NCBI GenBank assembly: GCA_964035575.1
Contig: OZ037854.1
Coordinates: 1,302,001 to 1,366,000, forward strand
Length of the DNA stretch: 64,000 nt
Reading direction: 5' to 3'
From: Rhynchopus sp. YZ270_cl-10
Taxonomy: Eukaryota > Euglenozoa > Diplonemea > Diplonemida > Diplonemidae
The translations under genes and the position numbers were made by a program. Below, one piece after another: positions 1-10,084 of the stretch. Within the stretch, counting starts at the first letter, position 1. Each line of letters starts with the position of its first letter. A model generated the notes under the pieces. It saw nothing but the letters and a program-made list of their open reading frames with translations, did not search any database and was not told the origin of the DNA.

Positions 1-1324
1 ATACGAATTTGCCTTCGGGGTATGCCTAGGTACGGTGAGGCGTTTTACACTTTCAACTCTTTTTGTTATCCTTTTTTTTTAGAGAGAAGGGGCCCTGGGA
101 AGTCATACTCCGCGTAGGAGTTTTGCTTGCAGTTTACCCCCTTTGGTCAGTTGTTAGCGCTTTTTTGTCAAAAAGTGTTTTTTTTTTCCAGCTTCAATGG
201 AAGGGTCCCCAATAAGAAATGTACAAAAAGGAAGTGTTTCAAAAAAAAAAAAAATCAAGTGTTCAAAAAAAAGGTTCTCCCCAACAGCTCGTTTTCTCCC
301 CGTTAAATTAGTTTTTTTTTCGCCCATTATTGGCATGTTTTACGTGTTTTGTTAGATATAAACGTTGTAAGTTGCGTGTGGAAGCACATTTTATTCATCT
401 TACTGTAATACAAGCTTTCTTTGTTCCCCCCTCCTCAAAACATCAGGTTTTTTTTCTTCTGAAATTCAATTCTTTCCAAAAGAATTTTTCTCTGAATCTG
501 GAAAAACAGTTTTCCAGATTCAGGTCCACCCCCGGTGCACCCTGTCATGTACCAAGGTACACTGCCACGAGCGGGCTGTTTTATTTCAAGTCAAGTTTTG
601 TTTTTTGAAGATTTAGCGCGAGTATAAAAGTGTTGTCAATGCCAAACTCCTTTTCTTTTGTAAATAATCTGATGAGTAAAAAAAACGGTGTTGCTTTCTG
701 TCATTCTGAAACACACCACTTCAACAGGTTTATCGTAAAAATGAAAATAAAAAAGTATTGTAAACGGGACTTTCGTTTTATTCAAAACTACATACAACTA
801 CGTATCAGCGATTTCCACGAAACGTGAATAGGGGAGGGTCACGTGTATTTGGATCACTCATACGCGGGGATACACGTTGTCATAGTTTTCAAAAAAAAAA
901 GACTAAAAATATTTATTGTACCAGTAGGTGATTGTCGAGACAACAACTTAATAAAAGTAAAAATGCTCATCACAGGCTCGACAACCCTCGACAATTCTTT
1001 TTCGGCACACTGTGTTGTTGTGTGTATCCATTCTTTCCTTTTCAGCTTCGCCAATCTTTGTCAAGGTGACTTAGTACAGAGGGGCTTAGGTCCATCTTAC
1101 AAACCCTTTTTTTGTCAAATACTTTTGACAACGGTGATAAACCATCTTACGAACTATTTCTCCTTTTTTTTGTAAAGATTTTGTACGAAATCTCGTATTT
1201 TCCACACATTTTCTTAAAATCCTGAATGCCTGCGTCGCCGCGTATCCGGTGAGGCATGCACACTGTCACCCTCTCTTTTTCTTTTCAATATAAAATGAAA
1301 AGAAAAATAGTGTAGCTCCTCGGT
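1..1324. other. gene-free AT-rich intergenic DNA
   Basis: I see no convincing gene. The open frames here are short, rich in Phe, Lys and Ser from T and A runs, and carry no recognisable domain. Two short stretches recur elsewhere: about 36-75 resembles about 2033-2075 (both end in a TTGTTATCCTTTT-like tract), and 1063-1107 is a copy of a GGTGACT(T)AG-type sequence also present near 12737 and 15386. Confidence 0.6.
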
Positions 1325-1436
1325 GGTGGTGGCCTGTATTGTGATAACTGCCCATCACAATACACATCGCAATACAGCAGTGTATTGTGGGTATTATGTA
1401 TTACGATGGGCAGTTATCACGATACAGGCCACCACC
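1325..1436. repeat. 112-bp imperfect palindrome (foldback hairpin)
   Basis: The left arm begins GGTGGTGGCCTGTAT and the right arm ends ATACAGGCCACCACC. The two arms pair almost throughout, including a shared GTGATAACTGCCCAT block, with a few mismatches near the centre. A transcript would form a roughly 50-bp hairpin. The form fits a small foldback or MITE-type element, or an extruded cruciform. No second copy was found in the window. Confidence 0.8.
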
Positions 1437-1494
1437 AATCTTCGGGGTGTCTTACGCTAATACAATTAAGTTTTCAAAAATAAAAAGTGTTCTG

Positions 1495-1607
1495 CAGTAA
1501 GACAACAAACACCAGTGGGGTAAAAACCAAGGCGGATTTTAGAATTTCAAAACTCTAAGGTCCTTAGGGGGGGTTTTTACCCCACCCGATGTTTTGTTGT
1601 CTTACTG
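1495..1607. mobile_element. MITE copy 1, inverted-repeat family CAGTAAGACAACA
   Basis: This 113-bp element starts CAGTAAGACAACAAACA and ends TGTTGTCTTACTG, so its ends are inverted repeats. Subterminal GGGGTAAAAACC and GGTTTTTACCCC also pair. The core (AAGGCGGATTTTAGAATTTC) is shared with the related element at 51508-51614. CAGT termini next to TA suggest a Tc1/mariner-type MITE; here TA is present only on the right side. It is too short to code for anything. Confidence 0.7.
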
Positions 1608-1627
1608 TATTTTGCTACTTCCACTCC

Positions 1628-1710
1628 TCTGTTATTTCTTTTGTGCTTGCATCCAGATGGCTGGCATCGTACGATGGGTCAGTCGGAGGTTGCCTGCATC
1701 AATAACTCAC
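1628..1710 (+). repeat. partial copy of the GGCTGGCATCGTAC dispersed module
   Basis: This stretch matches the 3' half of the module at 14365-14523 and 45429-45588: a TTGTGCTT lead, ATGGCTGGCATCGTACG, GGGTCAGTCGGAGG and TGCCTGCATCAATAACTCAC. It lies directly beside MITE copy 1. A more diverged remnant is visible around 6780-6870 and a fragment near 2415. Function unknown. Confidence 0.6.
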
Positions 1711-3066
1711 AGTTTTTCTTTCGAACTTTCTTTTTTTTTTAATTTGCGTTTCCGTTCTTTTGCGGCTCTCTCAAAAAGTATTGTGGAACCCACAAGAGTT
1801 GTAGGCTATCATTACTGTCTTCTCCTTATGTCACATCAGATGTAAACCACAAAGGATATGAAAGCATATGGGCTTTGAAATTGGCCGTCGTATTTCAAGT
1901 TTCATTAACTTTTTTTTGTTTTTTGTTGAAATACTGGATTGCCTGCTCACAGTTTCCCGTCAGCAACTCCCAAGTACAGCACCTCCAGGGTTTCTGATAA
2001 CCCGCGGGAGTTGTCGGTGCCTGCGTCTCCCAGAGGCGTTTTGCACTACATTCCAACTTCACTTTTTTGTTATCCTTTTTCAACTCTTCTCTTTCTTCCT
2101 TAAATAAAGCTGAAAAAAAGCAAAAGTTATTTCCCCCCTTTTTTTACTCCGTCTTTTTCGTCTGTCACAACCCTCCCCTTTTTCTCTCTATAAATATAAC
2201 TCTGTTTTGGTATTTCCACCCTAATCTCTTCAAGCTGATGTGCAGAGGTACACACGGTGGGCTGTCGGACCCTTTGCGGGGTACCCCCCTGCGGACCCTA
2301 CCATAAAGGTTCCGCGCAGGCTACTGTGCATGCATCTTCTTTTTTGTTTACATCATACTCCTCGTCAATCAAAGGGTCCATGGGGCAATGGGTGTATCGT
2401 TGTCTCTTGGTGCCTTCATCCGGGCTGGCATCGTAGGTGAAGAGGGGTGTCTGTATTTTTACTCATTTTCTTTAGAGCGGTGCGCGATGGAGTGCATCGT
2501 GATTACCGCTAATTATGGGTGATTTACAACAACAGCAACAAAACGATCAAAAAGAACGATTCGGAAAAAAAAACACCATTTTTTTTTTTGCTGCGGCGGT
2601 CAGAACAGAAAGTCTCATCTCATCTCTGACCCTGCTGCCGTGTCTTCTTTGTGGTCGTAGAACCTTGTTTTTCTTTTCTCTTTCCTTCTGTCTTTGTCTC
2701 TTTCCCTCATCGCTCTCTCTCTCTCTCTTTTGAACGGAGTATTTCGAAACATTACTCAAAGCCTAATTATCAGTTGTGCAAAATTTTTTAAAAAAACCCC
2801 TTTTTCACAAAATAAAAAAAAGTAGCACATTGTACCTCATGTCTTCTGACATGGATGCATGGCCAAGTGCAACAATGTTGTGTTGCAGCACATCCTACAG
2901 TGATTCCCTCCCCTCCTTTAATCGTAGGACCTAAGGTCGCATGTTTTTTGTTTGAAAGGTGACGGAAAAATTGCACAACAAAAAAAAAAAAGCAAACAAA
3001 CAAACGAAGAACGAAACACCGTGAGAATTTTTCAGGATTTTCTTTTTTTTTTTTAAACAAAACTGT
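1711..3066. other. gene-free intergenic DNA
   Basis: No supported gene. The stretch holds long homopolymers, a pyrimidine-rich CT tract near 2690-2730, and the short dispersed pieces noted above. Open frames here are low-complexity and overlap on both strands. Confidence 0.5.
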
Positions 3067-3415
3067 CATAGTTCGTAGTCCGCCGGAGTCCGCCCGAGTC
3101 CGCCCGAGTCGAGACGGACTTTTGGCGGACTTTGAAAGTCCGTCTCAGGTCCGCCGGAGTCCGCCCGAGTCGGGCGGACTCCGGCGGACTCGGGCGGACT
3201 CGGGCCCGAGCTGGGGTACGACCACCCTCACTCCATTTTCTACCTCGGGATACTGCCCCATCCCTCAGCAAATGCAAAATTTTCACCCACCCCATCCCAA
3301 TGTCTATGAAGAAAGCGAAAAGTACACCATTTGCGCAGGGAGTTGTTTGTATTATATTTTTGAATTATATAGCTGGTAATATCCAGGTATATAATATTAT
3401 TACATTTATACATAG

Positions 3416-3536
3416 CGCTCTAATTAGACTCTAATTAGATCATTAGAGTCGGCAGTTAGAGTATAATTAGAGTCTTTAAAACTCTAACTGAACTCTAATA
3501 CTCTAACTGGACTCTAATTAGAGTCTTATAAGAGGG
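3416..3536. repeat. ACTCTAATTAGAGT satellite, left block
   Basis: Degenerate tandem copies of a 10-14 bp unit whose consensus ACTCTAATTAGAGT is itself a palindrome. The same repeat is found inverted on the other side of the loop (4585-4702). Confidence 0.75.
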
Positions 3537-4584
3537 TCAATAAAGAGGGACACGTCAACCAATGCTATAGCCATCAACCCAGGGGGCATAGCTAGTGCAA
3601 GAAATTCGACTTTGTAATCCAGAAAGTCTGTTCTCTGCTTGCAGAGAACCAGACACAAGAAAATATTGTTTGTTCCCCCAGAAAACCAGTGCACAATTCA
3701 CACTCCTTGTGGATGGTCTTGTTGCCTTTTTAGCACAGGAATTTTGGCCCAGGGCATGCACTTGAAGCATGGCTATTTAGTGTGTATGGGGCAGGGTGTT
3801 GTTTTGTTATGAATTCTCTTTGGTATAACATCTAAGTCAATCGCGGGTAGTTGTTCAGCGCGTTCAGGCTTGGATCTCTCCTGGGTTCATAAGTAGTATT
3901 TCTTCGGATGAAATGAACGTATGCTCGCTATAGATTTCCCGTCAACACAGCCGTTGATACTGGGATTACCCCTTCGACCCCTTAGTGGTAGTTAAATTCG
4001 ATTGACATTTACATTCCTACAGATGAAAGAACAAGACACCACTTCTGTACCCGCGCATCAACATTTGTAGAAAACTTTGCACCCGAAACACCTTCAATAA
4101 CGCCCGCCAAAAGGCGCCCCTTGTTGCTGGGAGTTGGTTCTCATGTTTGATACCTGCACAGCAGGCATTCCTCTGAGTCCAACGCTGCTTGGCCTGTCTG
4201 CGGCGTTGCACCGAAGGTGCACATAGAGTTTTTGCATCACATTCCCTAATGTGTGGGTCACTCACACTTGAGGGCATGTGCCACTGCGCGGGTTTGAGTA
4301 CCTGGGTACCCATAGCTGAGAATAAGCCGGGTCCCGAGTCCCGGTACTGGGTACTAGGTACAGTAGGACTAGGACTAGGCCCCCACCCTCCCGCGACCGG
4401 GTCCCCGACCCGCTTTCAGGCGGACCCACAGCGCCTTCACATATTGTGCCCCAGTCCGGCTGAGAACTCGGTTCCCCAAGTCTTATTTTCAGCTATGTGG
4501 GTACCTGGGCACCTGGGTCCTACAGAGGAACCTTAGGGGAACCGGTTCCTTACGGCATTTGCACCTACAAGAAGCCTGTTGTTT

Positions 4585-4702
4585 TACTCTAATTAGACTA
4601 TAATTAGAGTGTAGTTAGAGTCTAATTATGCTCTAACTGCACTCTAATTATAGTCTAATTGAAGAAAAGCGACTCTAATTATACTCTAACTGGACTCTAA
4701 GT
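4585..4702. repeat. ACTCTAATTAGAGT satellite, right block
   Basis: Counterpart of the 3416-3536 block, separated from it by the roughly 1-kb loop. It has the same palindromic unit with similar variants (TATA, CTGG and AATT cores). Confidence 0.75.
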
Positions 4703-4840
4703 ATATTTATAACAATGATAATAATACAAAAATCAAAATACAAACAACTCCCTGCGCAAATGGTTTACTGGGGATGGGGTGGGCGAAACTTTTATTTGAG
4801 GGATGGGGCAGCATCCCAAGGTGGAAAATGGAGTGAGGGT

Positions 4841-5175
4841 CATGGTTGTACAAAGTACTCGAAGAGTATCGAGTACTCGAAAACGAAAAAAATAGGCCAC
4901 TCGACACTCGAGTACTCGCCCGACCCATTTTTTTTTCTCTTCAATTTACTCGTTCTGGCACTCGAGTACTCGAACGAGTAGAAAAAAGTTTCGAGTACTC
5001 GGCCGAGTACTGTTTTTTTTCCCCCCCACTTTTTTCACTCGTTCGAGTACTCGAGTACCAGAACGAGTAAATTGAAGAGAAAAAAAAATGGGTCGGGCGA
5101 GTACTCGAGTGTCGAGTGGCCTATTTTTTTCGTTTTCGAGTACTCGATACTCTTCGAGTACTTTGTACAACATGG
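4841..5175. repeat. 335-bp near-perfect palindrome with GAGTACTCG repeats
   Basis: From TTGTACAAAGTACTCGAAGA near 4846 to TCTTCGAGTACTTTGTACAA near 5170 the sequence is its own reverse complement with very few differences. The arms contain several GAGTACTCG units (palindromic themselves) and a 20-bp TTTTTTCTCTTCAATTTACT / AGTAAATTGAAGAGAAAAAA pair. The centre is near 5008. Such a long palindrome is normally unstable, so near-perfect arms point to a recent origin or continuing correction. Confidence 0.85.
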
Positions 5176-5396
5176 AGGGTGTTCGTACCCCAACTCGGGC
5201 GAACTCCGCCCGAGTCCGCCTGAGTCCGCCCGAGTCCGTCTCAGGTCCGCCCGAGTTGAGAAGGACCTGAGACGGACTCGGGCGGACTCGGGCGGAGTTT
5301 GCCTGAGTCCGTCTCAGGTCCGTCTCAGGTCCGTCTCAACTCGGGCGGGTCTTGGTGAAATTTTTTTTGGCGGACTCCGGCGGACTACGAACTATG

Positions 5397-7068
5397 AACT
5401 GTTTAAACACATTTTTTTAAAAACCAAAAAATCAGAAAGAAAGTGCGTTTTTTGCGTCTCATGGAAAAGAAGAATAAAAAAGAATATAAAAAACCAGAAA
5501 CAACGCACACACCAACCTCTGCATACATAAGAGGCTTATTACCTACTCAGAAAACCCCATTTTTTGTTTTGCGATTATATTTGCACAAAAAAAAAAAAAT
5601 AAAACGACTAGACTAGAACGAAGCACGAAAGAACCCACGAAAAAAAGGGGGGAAGCGCCCCTAAAAATCGTTATACCCGTAGGGAGTACAGCTATTTTTG
5701 TTTTTTTTGTTTTTTGTATGAGGTATTGCTAGTCTTGCAGCAGTTTTTTTGACCTGGTTCTCAAGCAGGTGGGCGTGGTATCGACTGTCACTTTGCATTT
5801 TCTTGTATATTCCAACAAAAAAGCCGTTCCCTCACCCCCCCTTCTAGGGCCCCCCCTTCTTGTAGTTGTTTGATGCGTTGACGCTTCCACACACACCATC
5901 TCCCACCTGTTGGGTGGTGGCGGAGCATGGTGGGGTGTGAGTGAACGACGTGACACTTTCCGCTCACAAAGTAGTGTGCGTAAAAACTTGCGTGCGCAGT
6001 ACAAAAAAAAGGCTTCGGGCCAACTTTGAGTACAGAACTTTGTTCCGTTTTTTTTTTGGAGCGAAGTGATGACCATGACGTTGTCGACAACAAAAGGATT
6101 GTATACCATCTAAATAGAACGTCCTTTGTGCTTTCTCTCTTTTGATTTGAAAGTATGTGAAACAAATGTTATTTCAAAAAAAAAAAATTACGAGGTCGCT
6201 AAGTATGCGAGTCTTACGTTGGTCTCAATTCTCCCCCCGATTTGTTTTTTTTTCCCCTCTTGAAAACCTTCCCCCTGAGGGAAGATAAATTGTCTCTTGT
6301 TTTGGTCTTTTTTGTGATATTTTTTTAAATCGTCGCTGTTCGTTTAGTGGAGCTGCCGCCCATACGGCCAGTCATGACTATGCGTTACGTCAGGGCATTA
6401 CTAGCATCCATCACCCGAAATTGAAAAACTACAAAAAACTAACCCTGGCAGAGCACATCATAATAAGCATACAACAGTCAAAAAGGGACTTTTCTTTCTG
6501 CAGTTATTTTGCGCAAAATATTTTTAAAAATAAAAACGCGATTTCCGCCGTGAATACCCACTACAAAACGTAGCAAAAAAGTATGACAATTTATAGTGTT
6601 CTACTGAAACCATTTAACTTGACAAAAGGTATTTTAGGTGACATGGGGTGATGGAGTATGCACTGTGTTATTTTCTTCTTTTTTGTGTTGCGACTTCCCT
6701 CAGAGATTGTTCTCTGCGTTTACTTTTTCCTTCTTATTTTCTTCTTTTTTAAAATTTTTTTTATTCTTTTCTATTTTTGTGTATTTTTGTCTATCTTCTG
6801 TTGTTTGCCGTATGCTTTCCATCCAGCTGACATCGTTGCGTCAGTTAGGTTCTTGCATCACTAACTATTCTTTTTTGAAGGTTTTCAAAATGTGTTGTTG
6901 AATTTTTAGGTAAAAATTCGCAAAAGGCAAAAGACGTTTATTATTTTTTTTAAAAAAGTAATGAGGACGAAATTAAAGCAAGAAACAGACGGGATTTTCC
7001 ATATTTTTTATTTATTCTCCCTCAAAAAAAAACAATGATTTCAAATCAGTTAAAAAAAGCATTTTAAA
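5397..7068. other. gene-free intergenic DNA upstream of the WD40 gene
   Basis: Two overlapping minus-strand open frames of about 125 codons (5729-6165) show no domain and no start context, and I do not accept them. The remainder is AT-rich. The last 150 bases before 7069 are strongly AT-rich with T runs, as expected for a promoter region, but no clear TATA box can be assigned. Confidence 0.5.
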
Positions 7069-9047
7069 ATGGATCCCGAAAACGAAGAAAAACCGGACAA
7101 TGTTTGTGTCTGTCGTGAGGCCGGTGCGCATAAGGGGGCTGGGATCACTGCGTGCACGTGGGCTGGCGGGCGCTCGCTGCTCATCACTGGGGATGACAAT
7201 GGGAAGGTGGGGGTGTGGCAGGTTCTGGACGAGGCTCTTTCGGAAGAGGACCAGGCAAAGGCAGCAGGTATGTAGGTACTTTGCTTCACTTCACTTCACT
7301 TCACTTCACTTCACTTCACTTCACTTCACTTCACTTCACTTCACTTCACTTCACTTCACTTCACTTCACTTCACTTCACTTCACTTCACTTCACTTCACT
7401 TCACTTCACTTCACTTCACTTCACTTCACTTCACTTCACTTCACTTCACTTCACTTCACTTCACTTCACTTCACTTCACTTCACTTCACTTCACTTCACT
7501 TCACTTCACTTCACTTCACTTCCCTCCCCTCTGACCTCGTACCTCTTACCACAGAAGACCCCGACTCCGTTAAGAAGACGAAACGCATCAAATGCGTTGG
7601 CCTCAACAAAGACCACGCTGCACGAATGAAGATCACCTGCATCATCACAAGCCCCTCAGGCGAGGCTGTCTTCACCGCCTCCATCGACGGCTGCGTCAAG
7701 GTGTGGGAGCTGCGGAGGGGCGAGGCGTCGCTTACTTTGGTGCGGTCTCTTCTCTTTGCGGACCCTGTCTATTCCCTTGCCTGCTGCGAGAAGGGGTTGG
7801 CCCTCGCAGTGACGTGCGGAGACTCTGTCCGTGTCGTCGACATCGCGCAGGTCGCTGCCTTAGACAAAACGACCACCACCTCTTACGTCCGTGGCCACAA
7901 ACTCGCTGCCACCGTCGGCCCTTCGTTTGCCTCCGACACAACGACCCCATCCGTCCCTTCCACCCACCTTGCCGGCATCTTCCCACACGCCGAAGCGAAG
8001 GACCCTGTATACCACAGAAAGGCTGTTCGCGTCGCCATCTCTGCAGACGGAGGTCGTGTGGACGTGCTCTTCAAGGTCAGCCCGAAGGCGCTGAAGCTCT
8101 ATCTGGTTACCTTTTCTGTGCATGAAGGGCGTGTGGAGAGGACGATCCTTCTGCAGCGTTTGAAGGAGGACTGTCATATGCAGCGTGTCGGGGAGGATCT
8201 GTACGTCGCGTGCGCAGAGGGGTATGTGTTCAGGGTGCCGAACCCTTCTTCGGGGATGGGCGCGACGCCGAAGGATGCTGATGTGTTGGTTCAGGTGGCG
8301 TCGACGATTCCTCGGATACGTGCGTTGAGTATTCACCCGGCAGCCTCCGCGCAGGACGGTGGAATCGCGGTGGTGTCTCTCGCAACAGGGCGTACCGAGC
8401 TGCTCCGCCTTGGTGGCGCGCATCCGAACGCATCGCATGAGTCTCACACATTCTCCTCTGTTGCGTGCTCCGCAACCAGCAGGAGTGGAGAGTACACTGC
8501 AATCGGTGGAGCGGACAGCGCCATATCTCTTGTCGCGCACAACATGACGCCAGTCAAGCTGTGTGCGGAGGAGGATCATGCCCTCATCTTTTCGCTTCCA
8601 GAGTCGGATTTGAGCCTCGGGGATGTGGCAGCGAGTCAGGAGCTTCCGAGCCAGGACTTCCATGAGCTGACACAGTACAAAGACTTTGGCGACACGCAAG
8701 GTCCGCCGATGACGTCGCAGGAGCTGCACAGGAACAGAGCCTCGCAGAACGCAGAGGGGATGCTGATGCGTGACGAGACGTTCGCCTTCCCGGGGGCGTC
8801 TCAAAGTGAGGTGAGTGGCTCGGCTGTGGCGCCCAGCAGTGCTGCTGCTGCTGCTGCTGAGGAGGGAGACGCACACATGCGTCGTTTCGACTCAGACATC
8901 GCATCAGTCGCGCAGAAGGAAGGCGATGACGCGATGATCCGCATGGACTCAGACCTTGCGGTAGAAGCCGCGCAAGGTGGACTGTTCACAGGGAAGCGGA
9001 AAAGAGAGGACGACGGGAGCGATGTTGCACCTGAAGCGAAAAAGTGA
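7069..9047 (+). CDS. WD40-repeat protein, one intron
   Basis: Exon 1 is 7069-7267 and exon 2 is 7555-9047, giving 563 residues. The 287-nt intron begins GTATGT and ends CCACAG; removing it joins the two frames in phase (codon G|AA). The N-terminal half carries WD40-type blades: a GITACTWAGGRSLLITGDD...VGVW unit in exon 1 and a GEAVFTASIDGCVKVWEL unit at the start of exon 2, followed by weaker blades. Residues after about 430 are low-complexity, with an Ala run and acidic repeats, and the C-terminus has a KRKRED basic cluster that could act as a nuclear signal. WD40 propellers are protein-interaction scaffolds; the specific complex is not recognisable. An AATAAA lies at 9157-9162. The start was chosen because exon 1 reads straight into a blade and splices in frame. 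Confidence 0.8.
7284..7522 (+). repeat. (TTCAC)n microsatellite inside the WD40 intron
   Basis: About 48 uninterrupted copies of TTCAC fill most of the 287-nt intron, between the 5' splice site GTATGTAGG and the 3' end TACCACAG. The repeat has no stop in the + frames, which produces spurious open frames reading FTSLHFTSLH. Confidence 0.95.
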
Positions 9048-9675
9048 CGTGGGGATTGGGGAAGGGGCTAGAATTCAACTAAAAAATCGAGAACAAAATA
9101 CGAACATTGTTTTTTTTTTGGGAGGGGTTTTTTGCCACTATTGGCTGGGGTGCGCAAATAAAAGCGAAGACAGACGCACGGGGTGAAAAGAGAGCGGAAA
9201 GGATTCAATTTGTGCTTTTGTTTCCTGCATTTCTGTTCTTTTGGCGTCTTTTGGTGCGAAGTTTAAGGTTGAACTAACTTTCATCTTCTCTTTGAGGAAT
9301 GGAAGTTAAGTCTGTCCATTAAAGCCGCGACAAAGGAGTTTGCGTGGGGGGGTGCTCTATCCCCCTCGGGGGGGTGGGAAAAGGGTAGGGACACATTTCA
9401 ATCAAAAAGATACACGAAAAAGGATACCGCTTTTGGTGTATGGTGCAGGGGCTGGGGAGGGGGGAGCGGGGGGAGGGGCAAAACCGTACGAAAAGTTTTA
9501 AAAAAAGAAGCAAAAACAGCGTTTTTTTAAAACGTTACTTTTCCTGCTGACCTTCTGCAAATTCACTTTCTGTCCCTTGTTGAGTCTTTCATTTGCCGTT
9601 GTTGGAATCGCAATTAAGAACCAAGAGCGACCGCATACAGCTTACTTTTACTTTCATCCCGCTTCATGCACAGAG
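9048..9675. other. intergenic, 3' flank of the WD40 gene
   Basis: This stretch contains the AATAAA at 9157-9162 and G-rich stretches around 9340-9480. No gene is seen. Confidence 0.5.
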
Positions 9676-10084
9676 GGGAAAACTGATCTCGACACCCCAA
9701 GGGTCGCTGCTCTCAGGTGGTCCAGTGCGTGTCGCGCTCCGAGGCGCTCAACCGCACGGGAGTGCCGCCTGCCTACGTGCGAACTCCGTCAGTTCTCCGT
9801 CGTGTCCGGAGTCCCCTTATCACAGCAGCATCGACTTCGCATGGCAGGCATATTGTCGCCATTCCCATTATGTGGGTCCATAGTACTGCAGAAGTATGGT
9901 CAGAAATATCGTCTAAACTATTGTGGAGGTCTCCATCCCCTTTCCCCATATCCGTATGACTTTTGGGGGAATATGCCTATAAAATACACCCCCCACAGAC
10001 AGGGTTTCCTCGGGCTTCGGGTAGGTGTGGCTGGGGTTTCTTTGCTTCACTGACATTACAGCAGGTGCAGTCGCAGATATCAAT
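9676..10084 (+). promoter_or_regulatory. CR-family promoter and leader cassette, copy 1
   Basis: This roughly 400-bp stretch recurs upstream of the other CR-like genes (36318-36705; truncated at about 40460-40640; 44836-45120). A TATAAAA box lies at 9978-9984, about 107 bases before the chosen ATG. Between them, a GTAGGTGTGG...ACATTACAG stretch (10021-10061) has the form of a tiny leader intron; this is inferred only from its ends and from similar stretches in the other copies. The conservation of the whole cassette shows that gene and promoter were duplicated together. Confidence 0.65.

Larger units (their letters stand above)
3067..5396. repeat. 2.3-kb foldback structure built of short satellites
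   Basis: The two ends are inverted copies: CATAGTTCGTAGTCCGCCGG near 3067 and CCGGCGGACTACGAACTATG ending at 5396. Going inwards, each side carries GC-rich GAGTCCGCC-type repeats (about 3075-3210 and 5186-5392), a unique inverted arm (about 3228-3372 and 4729-4840), and ACTCTAATTAGAGT-type repeats (about 3416-3536 and 4585-4702). The loop of about 1 kb (3540-4580) contains a third repeat class based on GGGTACC. The right side alone carries an extra palindrome (4841-5175). No coding capacity is convincing. It resembles foldback transposons in architecture, but no transposase or target-site duplication is visible. Confidence 0.7.

Noticed and set aside
4189-4536. 115-codon frame in the loop of the foldback structure
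   Set aside because: It runs over GGGTACC-type repeats and resembles no protein.
5729-6165. Two overlapping minus-strand frames of about 125 codons
   Set aside because: No domain, mutual overlap, low-complexity composition, no promoter or poly(A) signal.
7100-7534. Frame reading FTSLHFTSLH before the WD40 exon 2
   Set aside because: It is the (TTCAC)n intron read through; the splice model explains the region better.
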